A DNA stretch of 64,000 nucleotides from Septoria linicola (GCA_024114885.1 CP099425.1:1922001-1986000); one strand, 5' to 3'. Positions 43,883 to 55,113 are shown, numbered from the stretch's first letter. Numbers and translations are program-made. Notes: generated by a model from the sequence alone, not told the origin.

Positions 43883-44411
43883 GGGAGGCCGGAAGGCTTC
43901 ACACTACGGCACCCTAGGTTCACTGGTCTGCTTTCGAACAAGTTTTGGCGGTCACCGCGGAGGTGTTTGACAGTGGTGTCTGTTGCTCATAAATGTATTT
44001 GACCTAATGAACTTCCTCAATCCTGTATGGCATCGTCTAGTCCTTGGCTTAAATGCAGGTGAAACGCAAGATGAAGTGACGTGAAGCGGTGCTTTGGCGA
44101 TTTGCGAGGAGTCTGATTGTGCCATTTCTAGCGCTTAAGATTTTCCGCTGCTGTGCTGCTTCCGAGCAACGATGCAGTTAATTCCGAGATTTTATCTTTG
44201 CTAAACTTGCTTCGCACAGCTGCTTCATGCTATCGAAGAACGTTCGTGAGCGTGAAACTCCCAACGCCGTTGGGTAAGAGACACACACGGCGAGAAAAGG
44301 TCTCTTTGGACATCGCCCGAGATCTGGTCGTCGGCCATAAGCTTGCCATGAGCTGCGCGATGCACCAATTTTTGCATGCTTGGACTGTTCTCTATCCTAG
44401 ACCTCCACTTC
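43883..44411. other. Convergent intergenic region
   Basis: 529 bases between the 3' ends of the surface-protein gene and NMA111. No feature is recognised. Confidence 0.5.
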
Positions 44412-47400
44412 TCACGCCTTAGCACTCTCCATCTCGTCTGCCGTGGCACCGATTCCTTCTTCCAATACCTCCGGCAACATCTCCCCTTTGCCGATCTTCT
44501 TCTTCCCATCCTCATACATGACTCTCTTCCAGCCTTCACGCTCCGAAGAATCCTTGACAAACTCCATCGTCGGGAAGTAGTGCTCGTTCTTCTTCATTGT
44601 CGCGACCCAAGGCACGTTGTCGAAGGTCATGACTTTGAGGCGGAAGTACGTGTTATCTGGGATTTTGTTGACTTCTCTTAGGAGGTCTGTCAGGTTGTTG
44701 ACTGGGACAGCGTTGACGGCGAGGATGAAGTTTGTGGGTGCGAGGCCGTAGGCGTACGAGGGCGACCCGCGGAATCGCGCCGAGACGTAGATGTCTGAGT
44801 GGACTTTGCTGATTTGTTGGCGGACTGCGTGGTGGGGGCGATGGAGAACTGCGCCGCAGAAGACGAGGATGTGGTGAGTCTCGAGTTCCTGTGTTGGTAC
44901 AGTAGGTATCGTGAGGGAGAGCTGCTGCTGTTTGCGGATGATGAGGGCCTTGAGGGAGGGGTTGTTGTACATGAGGTCCATATGAGATACTCGAGTGATG
45001 AGCTGCTCGTTCAAGGTCAGAATGATATCGCCTTCTTGTAGAGAATCGGAGGAGGGATCAGCAGTCTCATCGGCATCAACTTTGCGCACCATGAAGAGTT
45101 GATGGCGTTCCGGGTCTTCAAGCTCAACGCGATCGATCCATTCCTCGGGTACGCCCATGATGCGAGCTTGGGACATTTGGATAGTCTGTGTCTCGAGGTT
45201 GAGGATGTTGAGAGTTGGGTTCTTCCCTGTTCGAACTTCGTCAAGGACAGGCAGTAGGGCAGGCGTCGAAAACCCAAGATGGTACTCGATATCCTTGCCG
45301 CTGTGCCCGGTCCGTTCTCCCAAGTAGGTAAGCCAGAGCGCCTGGACTGTGCCATCTTCGCTGATCAGAACACCGCTGCCACATTGTGCACTTAGCGATG
45401 TGTCGACCGTGATAGCATCGAGGTTGACCGCCCTGTAGCGCGGCGTCGAAGCGGAAGCTGGGATCGCAACTGTCGTAATGTCTGTCACGGTTGTCTTTGC
45501 AACGACCGGTCGTAGATTCTGGTTGAAGCCGAAGAAGATGGTTGACTCGCCTTGCTTGATTTGCTCAGTGGCGAGCTTGGCCGTTCTCACGTCCGCCTGG
45601 ACCAGCTTCGGATCGTACTGAATGACAGTATAGTTCTGCAGAGGGTGCAGGAACTCGACTTTGCCTTCCACGATGATTGAGTCGGCGATGGTGACTGAGA
45701 TGTCGCACATGTCGTATGGGACGATTGCTCGTGATATCACGACCAGACCCTTCTCCGCATCTATGACAAGACCGAACCCAATCTTGCGGGCCTTGGGGAA
45801 GCCGTCGAGCTTCAAGGGTAGAGTGACTGAAACACGCACAAACGACTTGATGATGTCGACGGCTGCCTTATGCTGGGCCCCGGCCATTGTGATGAAGTTG
45901 CCTTTCCTTGCGACAGGCGCCTGAGGAGGGATAGGCTCGGCCAGATCTGTAAAGTCCCATAGTCCAGTCACATCATTACGCACAGCCATGCGCATGTTTC
46001 TGCTCCAATGTCGGTCGACAAACATGATGCTCGTATTAAGCGTATGCATGTCCCTAAGGTGCTTGTACGTCACGACCACTCTGCTGCGATCTGGAACTGC
46101 CTTCATGACCTCTACAAAGGTGTTGAGATCAGGTGTGGGTTTATGATCGATAGACTGTATCAGCCAGCCGTATTCTGACCCATCGAAGCGGAACGAGCCT
46201 GCCGCCTCACAACAATATACTCCTGCGCCTTCGATCGCAATGGCGTATAATCGTGCCTGTTGGTAGGAGAGGTTGTGGAACGAAGCGCCCGCGACGGAGA
46301 CGAAGCGATCTGGCGTGATGAGGTGCAGGTCTCCAACACTGATTTCGACCTCCATGTCTGTGCCTCCTCTTTGTATCAGGAGCTTGACTTGGCCGCCTAC
46401 GCTATCGTCCAATACAGCGTCTAGCTTCACAAACTGCGTGAGCAGCTTGTCGTTGACCTTGAGAAGCACGTCGCCTTCTTCGAGCTTACTGTCCGCAGGT
46501 CCTTTCGGTAGCACAACTTCCGCAACGAGCATGCCAGTTTCTTTTGGAAACTCTGCTCGCACCTTGCTCTCCCACTCCGAGGTCAAGCCCAACCTGCGGC
46601 ACTCATCGAATGGTTTCAGTATCCACTGCGTCTGAATTGTGCCTCTCCCGACATCCTTGCCTTCCCTTATGCATTGTAGTGCTCGTAGCGGTCGGTCGAG
46701 AGGGAGGAAATAGTCTGTCGCGGCGCCATCTGATCGGCCTCCTGCCTGTAATGCGACTGCATGCCCATCGATATTGACCACAGGCGAACCGGATGAACCT
46801 CCACTCGCGGCCGCTGCGGCTTGGATGTAGTTTGTGTTGAAATCGCTGTAGCCCTCTCCATACTCTGGCGCATTCCTGTCGAGTCGTGAAATGACACCCG
46901 ACAAGATACTCAGCTTCTCTCCAGCATCGTTTCCGACGACTCTAATCTCCGCTCCGACTTTGGCAAGGTCCGGCCTCAAGTCCAGAGCGCTCAGCTTGAT
47001 ATAGCGAATCTTCTTGGGGTCGAAGCGCAGAATACCAAAGTCGTGGACAGGATCGCGATAGACTGGAAACACGTCACACTCTTCGTGATTGTCGAAGATG
47101 ACATATCCCCAGAACGGCCCTGCGCCTACAACGTGACGGTTTGTGAGGATGTATCCGCGCTCGGCGTCCACCACGAACCCTGTGGCTTCACTCGAGATGG
47201 CGCTGTCTGTGTCGAAGGAGCACGTTTGGCAGAAGTGAATGCTGACGACGTTGCTGACTACCTTCTCGATAGTGGCCTGCCACTCAGCTGTATCCGCGCC
47301 AGCAGCAGGTATGATGCTCGCGGCGTCCTCGTCGACAGAATACTGTGGTGAGACATGGCCATTGGGCGTGTCTGCTGCGGAAGCTGTGACGCCGTTTTCG

Positions 47401-47519
47401 ATCTTTCTGCTGCCGCTCTCGGCGGGAACAGACTGCGAGGGTCGACGGGCCTGCTTCGTGGGGCGCGAGGAGTCGTTGCCAGTGGGCGGCTGCTTGCGCT
47501 TAGGTGAAGCGTGGTCCAT
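44412..47519 (-). CDS. NMA111: Pro-apoptotic HtrA-like serine protease Nma111
   Basis: A single exon. The ATG at 47519 (MDHASPKRKQPP, with an NLS-like basic cluster) gives 1,035 residues, matching fungal Nma111. The trypsin-like domain carries the triad His129 (TNRHVVG), Asp160 (VHDFGILRFD) and Ser243 (GSSGSPVV). PDZ domains follow (EEGDVLLKVNDKLLTQFVKL; a degenerate second protease domain; QEGDIILTLNEQLITRVSHM), the tandem HtrA-PDZ duplication specific to the family. Nma111 is nuclear in yeast, cleaves the IAP protein Bir1 and promotes apoptosis-like death and heat survival. The frame stays open upstream to an ATG at 47771, adding 84 residues with no Asp or Glu, a presequence-like extension (see findings). 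The repeat island begins 379 bp upstream of the chosen start. Confidence 0.95.
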   Translation of the reverse strand: MDHASPKRKQPPTGNDSSRPTKQARRPSQSVPAESGSRKIENGVTASAADTPNGHVSPQYSVDEDAASIIPAAGADTAEWQATIEKVVSNVVSIHFCQTCSFDTDSAISSEATGFVVDAERGYILTNRHVVGAGPFWGYVIFDNHEECDVFPVYRDPVHDFGILRFDPKKIRYIKLSALDLRPDLAKVGAEIRVVGNDAGEKLSILSGVISRLDRNAPEYGEGYSDFNTNYIQAAAAASGGSSGSPVVNIDGHAVALQAGGRSDGAATDYFLPLDRPLRALQCIREGKDVGRGTIQTQWILKPFDECRRLGLTSEWESKVRAEFPKETGMLVAEVVLPKGPADSKLEEGDVLLKVNDKLLTQFVKLDAVLDDSVGGQVKLLIQRGGTDMEVEISVGDLHLITPDRFVSVAGASFHNLSYQQARLYAIAIEGAGVYCCEAAGSFRFDGSEYGWLIQSIDHKPTPDLNTFVEVMKAVPDRSRVVVTYKHLRDMHTLNTSIMFVDRHWSRNMRMAVRNDVTGLWDFTDLAEPIPPQAPVARKGNFITMAGAQHKAAVDIIKSFVRVSVTLPLKLDGFPKARKIGFGLVIDAEKGLVVISRAIVPYDMCDISVTIADSIIVEGKVEFLHPLQNYTVIQYDPKLVQADVRTAKLATEQIKQGESTIFFGFNQNLRPVVAKTTVTDITTVAIPASASTPRYRAVNLDAITVDTSLSAQCGSGVLISEDGTVQALWLTYLGERTGHSGKDIEYHLGFSTPALLPVLDEVRTGKNPTLNILNLETQTIQMSQARIMGVPEEWIDRVELEDPERHQLFMVRKVDADETADPSSDSLQEGDIILTLNEQLITRVSHMDLMYNNPSLKALIIRKQQQLSLTIPTVPTQELETHHILVFCGAVLHRPHHAVRQQISKVHSDIYVSARFRGSPSYAYGLAPTNFILAVNAVPVNNLTDLLREVNKIPDNTYFRLKVMTFDNVPWVATMKKNEHYFPTMEFVKDSSEREGWKRVMYEDGKKKIGKGEMLPEVLEEGIGATADEMESAKA

Positions 47520-47897
47520 GGTGCTGTATGGGCGAGATTTGACGATGAAGTGTCTAGTCGGTGCAACCAGTGGACGGATGCTGGTCGAGAATGCCCGCGA
47601 GATAGATGCTTGTCGGACGATGGGCAAGGTAGTGGTGACTGCTCGGGCGAGGTTGTGTCGTGGGAGGGTTGAATGCAGATGCAGATGCAGTTGCAGTGAG
47701 CGAGGGATGTTAATGAAGAGCGATGCAATGTTTGTCAGAGGCTTCCTGCCCAAGGCGCCACCATGGAACATAAAGAAAGACTCGGGAAAGAATCACAAGT
47801 GGAGGCAAAAAGTGCAAAGTCGTCAAGTCTTCTTCTGTCTTCTGTCTCTCTCACAGCTGCTGCGAGGTCATCAATGTTCGCGTCTCACTCCCGTTGT

Positions 47898-47905
47898 TCC
47901 GCAGC
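47898..47905. repeat. Left 8-bp direct repeat (candidate TSD)
   Basis: TCCGCAGC, repeated at 59105-59112 immediately outside the right terminal inverted repeat. Two bases (TA) separate it from the left inverted repeat, so the exact element edge is uncertain by 2 bp. Confidence 0.6.
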
Positions 47906-47907
47906 TA

Positions 47908-47950
47908 CCGAGGCCCATACGTCCCACCGAGACATGAAGATTTCTTAATG
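47908..47950 (+). repeat. Left terminal inverted repeat
   Basis: Matches the complement of 59062-59104 at 36 of 43 bases. Positions 47915-47935 pair perfectly with 59077-59097. The core reads CCATACGTCCCACCGAGACA and one base more. It is unaffected by RIP. Confidence 0.8.
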
Positions 47951-48236
47951 ATTCAATGATAGTTTATATTACATCCACGCCTTATACTCTCTATGCACTC
48001 TCTATACACTCGCTACTATACCTCCTACTACTAGAGACTACGAACTATACCGTACGTAGATTACCGAGTACCTTAAGACTAGAGTATCTAAAGTAACTAT
48101 TTAAAAAGACCTCCGAGACGTCTACTATATCGATATAACTACAAGAACAATTAGACGATTAATAGTAATATAAGGTATCTAGAGCGCTAGGAAGAATAAT
48201 AGACGCGTATAGTATATACTAAATAATCTATAAGTA

Positions 48237-48393
48237 TTAGAACGGCGGATTGCCTTTATATTCTACGACTTACGGCTCTCGGACGAGGTAGCCGTAGAGC
48301 TCCTAAAGATTAATAGCTATAATATTACTAAGAAATAGTATAGTAAGATAAGAAGACGTATAAAGCTTATAAAAAGGAAGTATAGAGAGGAGT
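48237..48393 (+). pseudogene. 5' part of the integrase-like transposase gene
   Basis: A plus frame with stops only at TAG/TAA codons reads LERRIAFIFYDLRLSDEVAV, then ELLKINSYNITKK and a basic stretch RRRIKLIKRKYREE, which looks like a helix-turn-helix DNA-binding region. It ends at the GGAGT target site of the gypsy element and resumes in the same frame at 55119 (YTTTEAKIKAILTIKFNKAI), proving that the two pieces were one gene. The true start is not identifiable. Confidence 0.6.
48389..48393. repeat. Left target site duplication of the gypsy element (GGAGT)
   Basis: GGAGT immediately before the 5' LTR; the identical 5-mer follows the 3' LTR at 55114-55118. Five bases is the normal Ty3/gypsy target duplication. 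Confidence 0.85.
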
Positions 48394-48565
48394 TATAAGA
48401 GCTAGGTAAGGTTAAAGGCTAAGACCCGCCTTAGGCTCGTAGGCTTGGCGCACGGTATAACTATAGTACGCGTATATATCCGAAAGGAGGTAAGAATTAG
48501 TCTTATAATATCCTAATAGTCTTATTAAGAAGGCGCTCTATATATTATTATATACTTCTTTTATA
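48394..48565 (+). repeat. 5' LTR
   Basis: 172 bp, beginning TATAAGAGC (ancestral TG start changed to TA) and ending TTTTATA (ancestral CA changed to TA). It aligns without gaps to the 3' LTR. Confidence 0.92.
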
Positions 48566-48583
48566 ATTCTAATTCTTCTCCTT
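48484..48583 (+). other. Candidate self-priming PBS hairpin
   Basis: The bases just inside the 5' LTR (48569-48583, CTAATTCTTCTCCTT) are complementary to LTR positions 48484-48489 plus 48492-48500 with a 2-nt bulge. No tRNA-type TGG primer site follows the LTR. Tf1/sushi elements prime reverse transcription by folding the mRNA 5' end onto such a site; the role here is inferred. Confidence 0.5.
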
Positions 48584-48719
48584 CTAAGGATAGTAATCTA
48601 TAGAGGCCTATAGCTCCCTAACGTAACGTAGGCACGGCGCCGCTAGGGCTCGTAATAGGCGAAGTAGATAATTAAGGTAATTTTATAGATACTAATAAGG
48701 TTTAGGAGTAGGAGTCTAC

Positions 48720-51700
48720 TAGTATAACTAAAGACGGTACGTAGGTAGAGCGTATATAGCTTAAAGCTAAGAACTAGAAACTACGTTATCGCTTAGAAGT
48801 ACGCGCTCTACGACGAGAGAATAATCGGCTCCTTATAGAGTTAGAATCTCTATCCTTAGTTACTCCTAGTACTCTTAATATTAGCGATCCTAAAGACGAC
48901 GCTACTACTAGTATTATAGGTAGTATACTTTACGATAGCGCGTCGTATACGCGATATAAAGGTCTTAAAGTTAGAGAACCTTGTACCTTTAAGAGCGAGA
49001 CAGTCTAAGAGGCGAGAGAGTTTATTCGTAGTCTCGAAGTAATCTTCCTTAATAGTCTATAAGAGTTTAGTATAGAAGATTCGAAGGTCCTATATAGTAT
49101 TATATAGCTCGTAGGCGAGGCGTAAGAGACCTAGTATAACGAACACTCTAAGGTAATACCTCTAGACTATACTTAGACTAAGTTCAAGCGCTTTATCTAC
49201 GACGTTATTAGAGATTAGGCGAATCGTACGATCCTCGTAACGGTCGAGTATAAGAAGGCCTAATAGAGTAAGAGCTAAGGGGTACGTTAGTTTACTATAG
49301 AGCTAGGCTACTTAGAGTCTTAACTAGGCGACTATACTAAAGCGTAGCTAGTACGCTAGCTCCTTATAAAGTTAAAGCTAGCGCTTCGATAAGAGATTAT
49401 TAAGAATTATACCGTGCCTAGTAAGCGCGCTAATTTAGTTACGTTAGTAAGGCGCCTAGAGTAAGCTAATAGGGTAATCTCTATATAGTATAACTAGGGC
49501 GGAAGCTAGAGTAATAGGGACCGCGAGCGCGATACGTACTCGAAGCGTAAGCGTATAAGGAGCGATACTCCTACGCGTAGACGAGATAATAGTCTAGGAG
49601 GGAATAATACGCGTCGCTCTAGCGATAAAGGTTCTACTCGCTCTATTATAGGCTACGAGTATTTAGAATACTATAGCTATAAGTAGAAGGGGCATATTAG
49701 TACTAATTCTATCTATCTTAACCGAAGCGCCCGAGACGATAGTAAGAAGCCGTTAGTACGTAAGGTTACTATAGAGACGCTAAAAAAAGAGAAGGTATTA
49801 GAGAAGGACTACGACCTCTAGATACCGAGCTTAGTAGCGATATATACCTCTCTATATAAGTTATAAATACGACTTACCTAGAGGGTATAGTCGAGGCGTA
49901 GGATAGGCTTAAGCTAGCCTAATTCCTTCTTAATAATACTACTAATATTAACGTAGTATTAAGATCCTTTGTCTTATAACATAGTATTACGGCTCGAACT
50001 AATACTACCTTATCTCTAGCTATCTCGTTTACTAGGGAATTAGGATATTATTATAGCGTATACTATATACGCGTACGGCTCGTAGACTCCGTAAGAGTAG
50101 AGCGTACGGTAGGTATAATCTTTTATACCTACGATATACTAACCCCTAATATAATCTTAGGTCGGCTATAAAGGCGTACTTATCGTATACGAGTCGATAG
50201 CGGCTCGGATAAGTAGACCTATAGCGATACTTTTAAAAACGTTAAGGTTAGGGAAGCCTATAAGTTTTTTAAGGACTTGAAGTATATACTAACTATATAT
50301 ATAGTAGTAATAAGTAAGATAGGCGAAGGTAGAGAGCTTAACCCTCTTCCTCTTAAGTTCTAATAGTTCTCTAATATTCTAAACCTAATAGAAGAAATAA
50401 AAAGTAAGCTAGTAGATAGCGTAGAGTATACGATTAAACTACGTCTAGGTACCGTTCTACTTTTTAGGCTACTATATTACTAGTCGGGTAAGGAGCTAGA
50501 GGAATTAAAGAAGTACCTTACTATAGGCTTTAAGCACGATTAGATCGAGTATAGCGTTAGCGAGGTAGGTACGCCTATCCTATTTATACTAAAGAAAGAT
50601 AGTAAACTAAGGCTATATATCGACTACTAAGGGTTAAACGAGATTACTATTAAGAATAGGCACCTACTCCTCTTAATTAGCGAGACGCTAGATAGGCTTA
50701 TAGAAGCTATATAGTTTACGACTCTAGACCTTATAGATATATACTATCGGATTCGTATCAAGCCTAGCGACCGCTAGAAGACTACGTTCCGTACGCGCTA
50801 TAGCTACTTCTAGTATAAGGTGATACTATTTAGCCTAACTAATACTCTAGCTACGTTCTAGGCGTATATTAACCATGCTTTAGTAGGTTTAGTCGATACG
50901 TACTACGTAGTATACCTTAATAATATTCTTATCTATAGTAAGAGCTACGCGGACTACGTACGCGACGTATACGACGTACTTACGCGTCTCTAGAAGTTTA
51001 GACTCTATACTTAAAGAGTAAAGTATAAATTCTAGTAGAAGGAAGTCGATTTCCTAGGCTTCGTAGTAACTACTAGAGGGGTTACGATAGATCTACGTAG
51101 GATAGACGTAATCGTAGCGTAGCTAACGCCTATAACGCTCGTAGAGGTTTAATCCTTCCTTAGGTTTACTAATTTCTACTAGCGTTTTATTTTTAAGTAC
51201 TCTAGAGTAGTATCTCTACTTATAGCGTTATCTAAGGGCGCCGTAGTAGGTAAGAAGCCTAGCCTACTCAAGTAGACTATATAGGAGGAGTAGGCGTTTA
51301 CTAAGTTAAAAAAGCGCTTTTCTATAGTACCGCTACTAAGGCACTTCGACCCTACGCTTAGGCTACGAGTCGAAAGCGACGCCTCTAATTACGTAATTAC
51401 TATAATCCTTAGCTAACTCTTCGAGTCTAAATAGTACTCTATTATATTTATATCTAGGAAGATAATTACTATAGAGTATAATTATAAGGTATACGATAAG
51501 GAGCTTCTTATAGTAGTTAAGGCTTTTAAAGTATAGAGGCCGTACCTCGAAGGCGCTCCGTATACGATCGACGTACTAGTCGACTATACTAACCTTTATA
51601 GGTTTATAGGCGTAAAGAAGTTAACTAGTAGGTAAGCCTATTAGGCTATATTCCTAGCCCTATTCGACTTCGTTATAACGTACTAGGCAGGTAAGCGAAA

Positions 51701-53410
51701 CCTAGCTAACGCGCCGTCGAGGCGTAGCGATTATACTAAGGAGGTAGTAGAGGTAACTAACCTACTACCTACCTTATAGACTAAGTTATAGCTATAGGAC
51801 GATTAGAGTACAAGGGACGTAGGTAGACCGCTCGTAGCTCGTATCTATACGACTTATAAAGAATAGTATTCTTCGATAGAGAGAAGTATTAACTCTAACC
51901 CGTAGTAGTAGTTCTTAACGCCTATACGAGTAGTAGGTATAATTACTAAGGGCGAAGAGCTGTACGTAAATGTCTTAGACTTGATCCTTAGATATACTCG
52001 CGCGCTAGTATAGGCTAAACTAAGTATAAGCGTAGTATACTCGTAAGCGATAAGTAATAGCGGCTAGTTCGAATAATATATCGTAAGAGAGGGAAACCTC
52101 TAGGTAGACGATTTACTATACGTACCTAAGAACTACGCCTTATAGACGTAGGTAATTCGTATATATTACGATAATACCCTTATAGGCTATTTTAGTAAGG
52201 ACAAGACTATCTCGCTAGTACGAAAAAAGTACTAGTAGCTAGAGATAACTAAGGATATCGTATAATACGTAGAATCCTATAGGAGTTACTAGAAGGTAAA
52301 AGCGCGTCGCTATCGACTATATAGCGAGCTAACTACGCTACTTATACTAGATCGTCTATTCTAAGAATTAACTTAGGATTTTATTATAGACCTTCTACCG
52401 AGTAAGCGAGGAGTATACGTATATAATACGATTCTAGTTATTATCGACCGATATACGAAAATAGTTATCTTTATACTAACTACGAAGAGGTATACTAGTA
52501 GTAACCTTATAGGAGTCTTAATATTAGAAGTAATTAGGTATTATAGTATACCTATAAGTATTATTAGCGATAGAGGGTCTATGTTCACGAGTTAGTTCTA
52601 GTCTAACTTCTACTACGAGGCGTATATAAAGCGTAAGCTAAGTATAGCGTTCTATCCGTAAACAGATAGGCAAACTAAAAGAGCGAATTAGATACTTAAG
52701 ACTTACCTACGTATCTACTACGTAGAGTAGTAAGATAACTAGGTAGACCTATTAGTACAAGCCGAGTTCGTATATAATAATAGTACGTATACGATACTAA
52801 AGGTATTACTATTTATAGCGCTATATAGTTTTAATCTAGAGCTAGTAACGAGTAGGTAAGAAGCTTAGAGCGCGCTTCCTAAAAAGGAGGTACTAGTCGC
52901 TAAGGAAGCTATAGAAAGATTAAAGAAGAACTATAAGACGCTAAGTAAACGCTAGCGAGAAGTAAGCGAGGCGTAGGCTAGGTACTTTAATAATAGATAT
53001 TAGGCTAAGGAATATAAGGTCGGCGATATAGTCTTACTATCGATAAAGAACCTACGATTAAAGGTTCTTTCGAAGAAGTTAGTAGATAAGTTTACTAGGC
53101 CTTTTAAAGTAATTAACGTAGTAGGGAAGTAGGCGTACCGCTTGGCTCTACTACTAGACGCTCTTATCTATAACGTATTTTATATATCGCTTCTAGAACC
53201 TTAGAAGGGTAGCGAGACATAGGTAGAGAGTATACTACTCGTAGACTACTAGAGTAAATAGGAAGTTAAGAAGATCCTTAGAACTCGAGTAAGAAAGAGC
53301 GTACGCTAGTACTTAATCCGCTAGTAGGGCTAGCCTAAAGAGTACGACTAGTAGGAACCTAAAGAATATATTAGCGGCTATATAGTACTAGACGTATTCG
53401 AAGCGTAGCG
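48720..53410 (+). pseudogene. gag-pol region of the gypsy element
   Basis: Read through TAG/TAA stops, the plus strand shows a gag-like part (about 48.7-49.6 kb), a zinc-knuckle remnant near 49,650-49,710 (KGHIST preserved, cysteines lost), and the reverse-transcriptase core at ~50,590-50,960 (LRLYIDY, GLNEITIKNRH, FSLTNTLATF). RNase H lies near 51,350-51,620 (LRVESDASNYVIT), integrase at ~52,150-52,950 (IIDRYTKIVIF, ISDRGSMFTS) and a GPY/F module at ~53,085-53,200. A chromodomain lies at ~53,225-53,400 (YLIR, PKEYD, EPKEYI). The RT catalytic Asp pair now reads Asn-Asn (YLNNILIYS), a TG-to-TA effect. No product can be made. Confidence 0.88.
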
Positions 53411-53438
53411 CGTAAGTAGGCGTATAGTAAGATAGAAG

Positions 53439-53502
53439 CGCTAAGGCGCTAATACGCTAAGGCACTAATACGCTAAGGTACTAATACGCTAAGGCACTAA
53501 TA
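53439..53502 (+). repeat. Four tandem copies of a 16-bp unit
   Basis: CGCTAAGGCACTAATA four times, with single changes (GGCGCT in unit 1, GGTACT in unit 3), directly after the chromodomain region. It is unusual in keeping some CA dinucleotides inside a RIP block. Confidence 0.85.
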
Positions 53503-54049
53503 CGGCGATACTAAGTACTAAGCGCTAAACCTATATATAGAGGCAAACTTTAAATTTAAGAGAGTAAGAAAATTACTAAGGTATTTAGGATATATCGAAG
53601 CGTAAACTATATTATTTATATACGCCCGCTAAGCGGGTCGTATAGTGCCTATAGGTAAGAAGTAAGAATCTAACTATAGCCTATATAGGCGTAAGCGGAG
53701 TAAAAGAGGCGTAGATAAGTAGTAAGCGAAACGCTTATCTATCGTTAGCGGAGAGCGCGTCGTCGCTAGCGTTTCCGCCGCCGTCGACGCCCTCCGCGTC
53801 CTTATCCTTATTCTCGTCTACCTCCTCTACCTCCTCGTTAGACACTACGTCCTTAGAGAGCTTACTCTCCTCCTAGTTACTACTCTCGAGGTAGGCTACC
53901 TCTATAGTAGCGTCTAGGGCGTCGCTAGAGGCGCCTACTATATAGTTAGTCTACGAAGAGTATTAGTATCGTATAAGGATCGTATAGGAAAAGTAGGTAT
54001 ACCTCGTACTATAGCTTAAATATAGCTACTATAAAGTTAGACTAGCGCT

Positions 54050-54795
54050 AGGTCTCTACTAGACTAGCGACGGACATCGCGCTAGCTAGTAGCGAGCTAA
54101 GTACGCTCGCCTTACGTAGCGTATCCTAGCCGCCGATAGCTTTACCCTTATTACTAGTAAAAACCCTCTTAGTAGTCTTAATAGAGGTATAGAGAGCCTT
54201 TAGGTAGCGCTTTACCTACTCTTTACGTACGCCCTTAGGGAGGGTCTCTAGCTACTCGCGGTAGTATAGTACGTGGCGCGCCTACTACTTAAGGTTTCTA
54301 TTAGTAATCCTCTTATAAAGGTAGTACTAGCGCTTATAGCGCTAGTACTTAACCTTCTAACTAGGCTTTATTACTCTATCGTACGCCGGCTCGTCGTCTA
54401 TACGTAGTCCGTTAGTAGTTAAAGCGTAGTTAAGGAGTATTCGAAGATCTATACCGTCGTAGGTATACTTAATATAGTAGAGATAGATCTCGATATCTCT
54501 ATAGCCTCTAATATCGTCGATAGTACGTAGTAGGCGGTTTAAGACTACGACTCGGGTACGCTTCGGTAGTATTATACTTACGTTAGTAGTATAGTAATCG
54601 TATAGAGATACTAGCTTACTAAGGATATAGAAAATATTATATACGTAGAAAGAAAGTCTAAGAGAGAGTTAGAAGAGTTTTTAAAGAATATACTCGAGCC
54701 TAGCGACGTAGTCGCTATAGTAGAGATTATATTACTACGTAAACGTAAACATATATAGTAACCCTTTACTTCGTAGCGCGTATTTACGTAATACG
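54050..54795 (-). pseudogene. Antisense frame inside the gypsy element
   Basis: About 230 codons on the minus strand are open except for TAG/TAA codons that RIP would create from CAG, CAA or TGG. Segments include SFYVYNIFYILSKLVSLYDY, ILPKRTRVVVLNRLLRTIDD, IRGYRDIEIYLYYIKYTYDG and ARHVLYYREQLETLPKGVRK. In an adjacent frame the strand continues to a strongly acidic end (SNEEVEEVDENKDKDAEGVD) near 53,770-53,850, perhaps after an intron or indel. No known domain is recognised. It could be an accessory retroelement gene or a captured host gene. Confidence 0.5.
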
Positions 54796-54925
54796 CTAAA
54801 GGTCTATAGGTATAACGCGTTAGAGACGCGATAAGTATAGAATATATAAAGTATATTATAAAGACTAAATAGGTAGCCTAGAATGTAACCTATTAAGTAA
54901 GAGTGTCGCTAAGGGTAGCTCCCTT

Positions 54926-54941
54926 AGAGAGAGGAGATAGT
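54926..54941 (+). other. Polypurine tract
   Basis: AGAGAGAGGAGATAG plus one base lies directly before the 3' LTR, the expected position for plus-strand priming. Confidence 0.8.
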
Positions 54942-55113
54942 TATAAGAGCTAGGTAAGGTTAAAGGCTAAGACCCGCCTTAGGCTCGTAGGCTTAGTATA
55001 CGGTATAACTATAGTACGCGTATATATCCGAAAGGAGGCAAGAATTAGTCTTACGATATCCTAATAGTCTTATTAGGAGGGCGCTCTATATATTACTATA
55101 TACTCCTTTTATA
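54942..55113 (+). repeat. 3' LTR
   Basis: 172 bp, collinear with the 5' LTR and differing by 11 transitions, followed directly by GGAGT. Confidence 0.92.

Larger units (their letters stand above)
48394..55113 (+). mobile_element. Ty3/gypsy chromovirus, complete but RIP-inactivated
   Basis: A 6,720-bp element with two 172-bp LTRs (48394-48565 and 54942-55113), GGAGT duplications, a polypurine tract and a self-priming-type PBS. Order on the plus strand is gag with a zinc-knuckle remnant, then protease/RT/RNase H, integrase, GPY/F and chromodomain, the gene order of Ty3/gypsy chromoviruses. LTR copies differ at 11 positions, all transitions, so divergence reflects RIP rather than age. It is nested in the TIR transposon and therefore arrived later. 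Unlike most chromoviruses it carries ~1.4 kb between the chromodomain and the 3' LTR, including an antisense frame. Confidence 0.92.
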
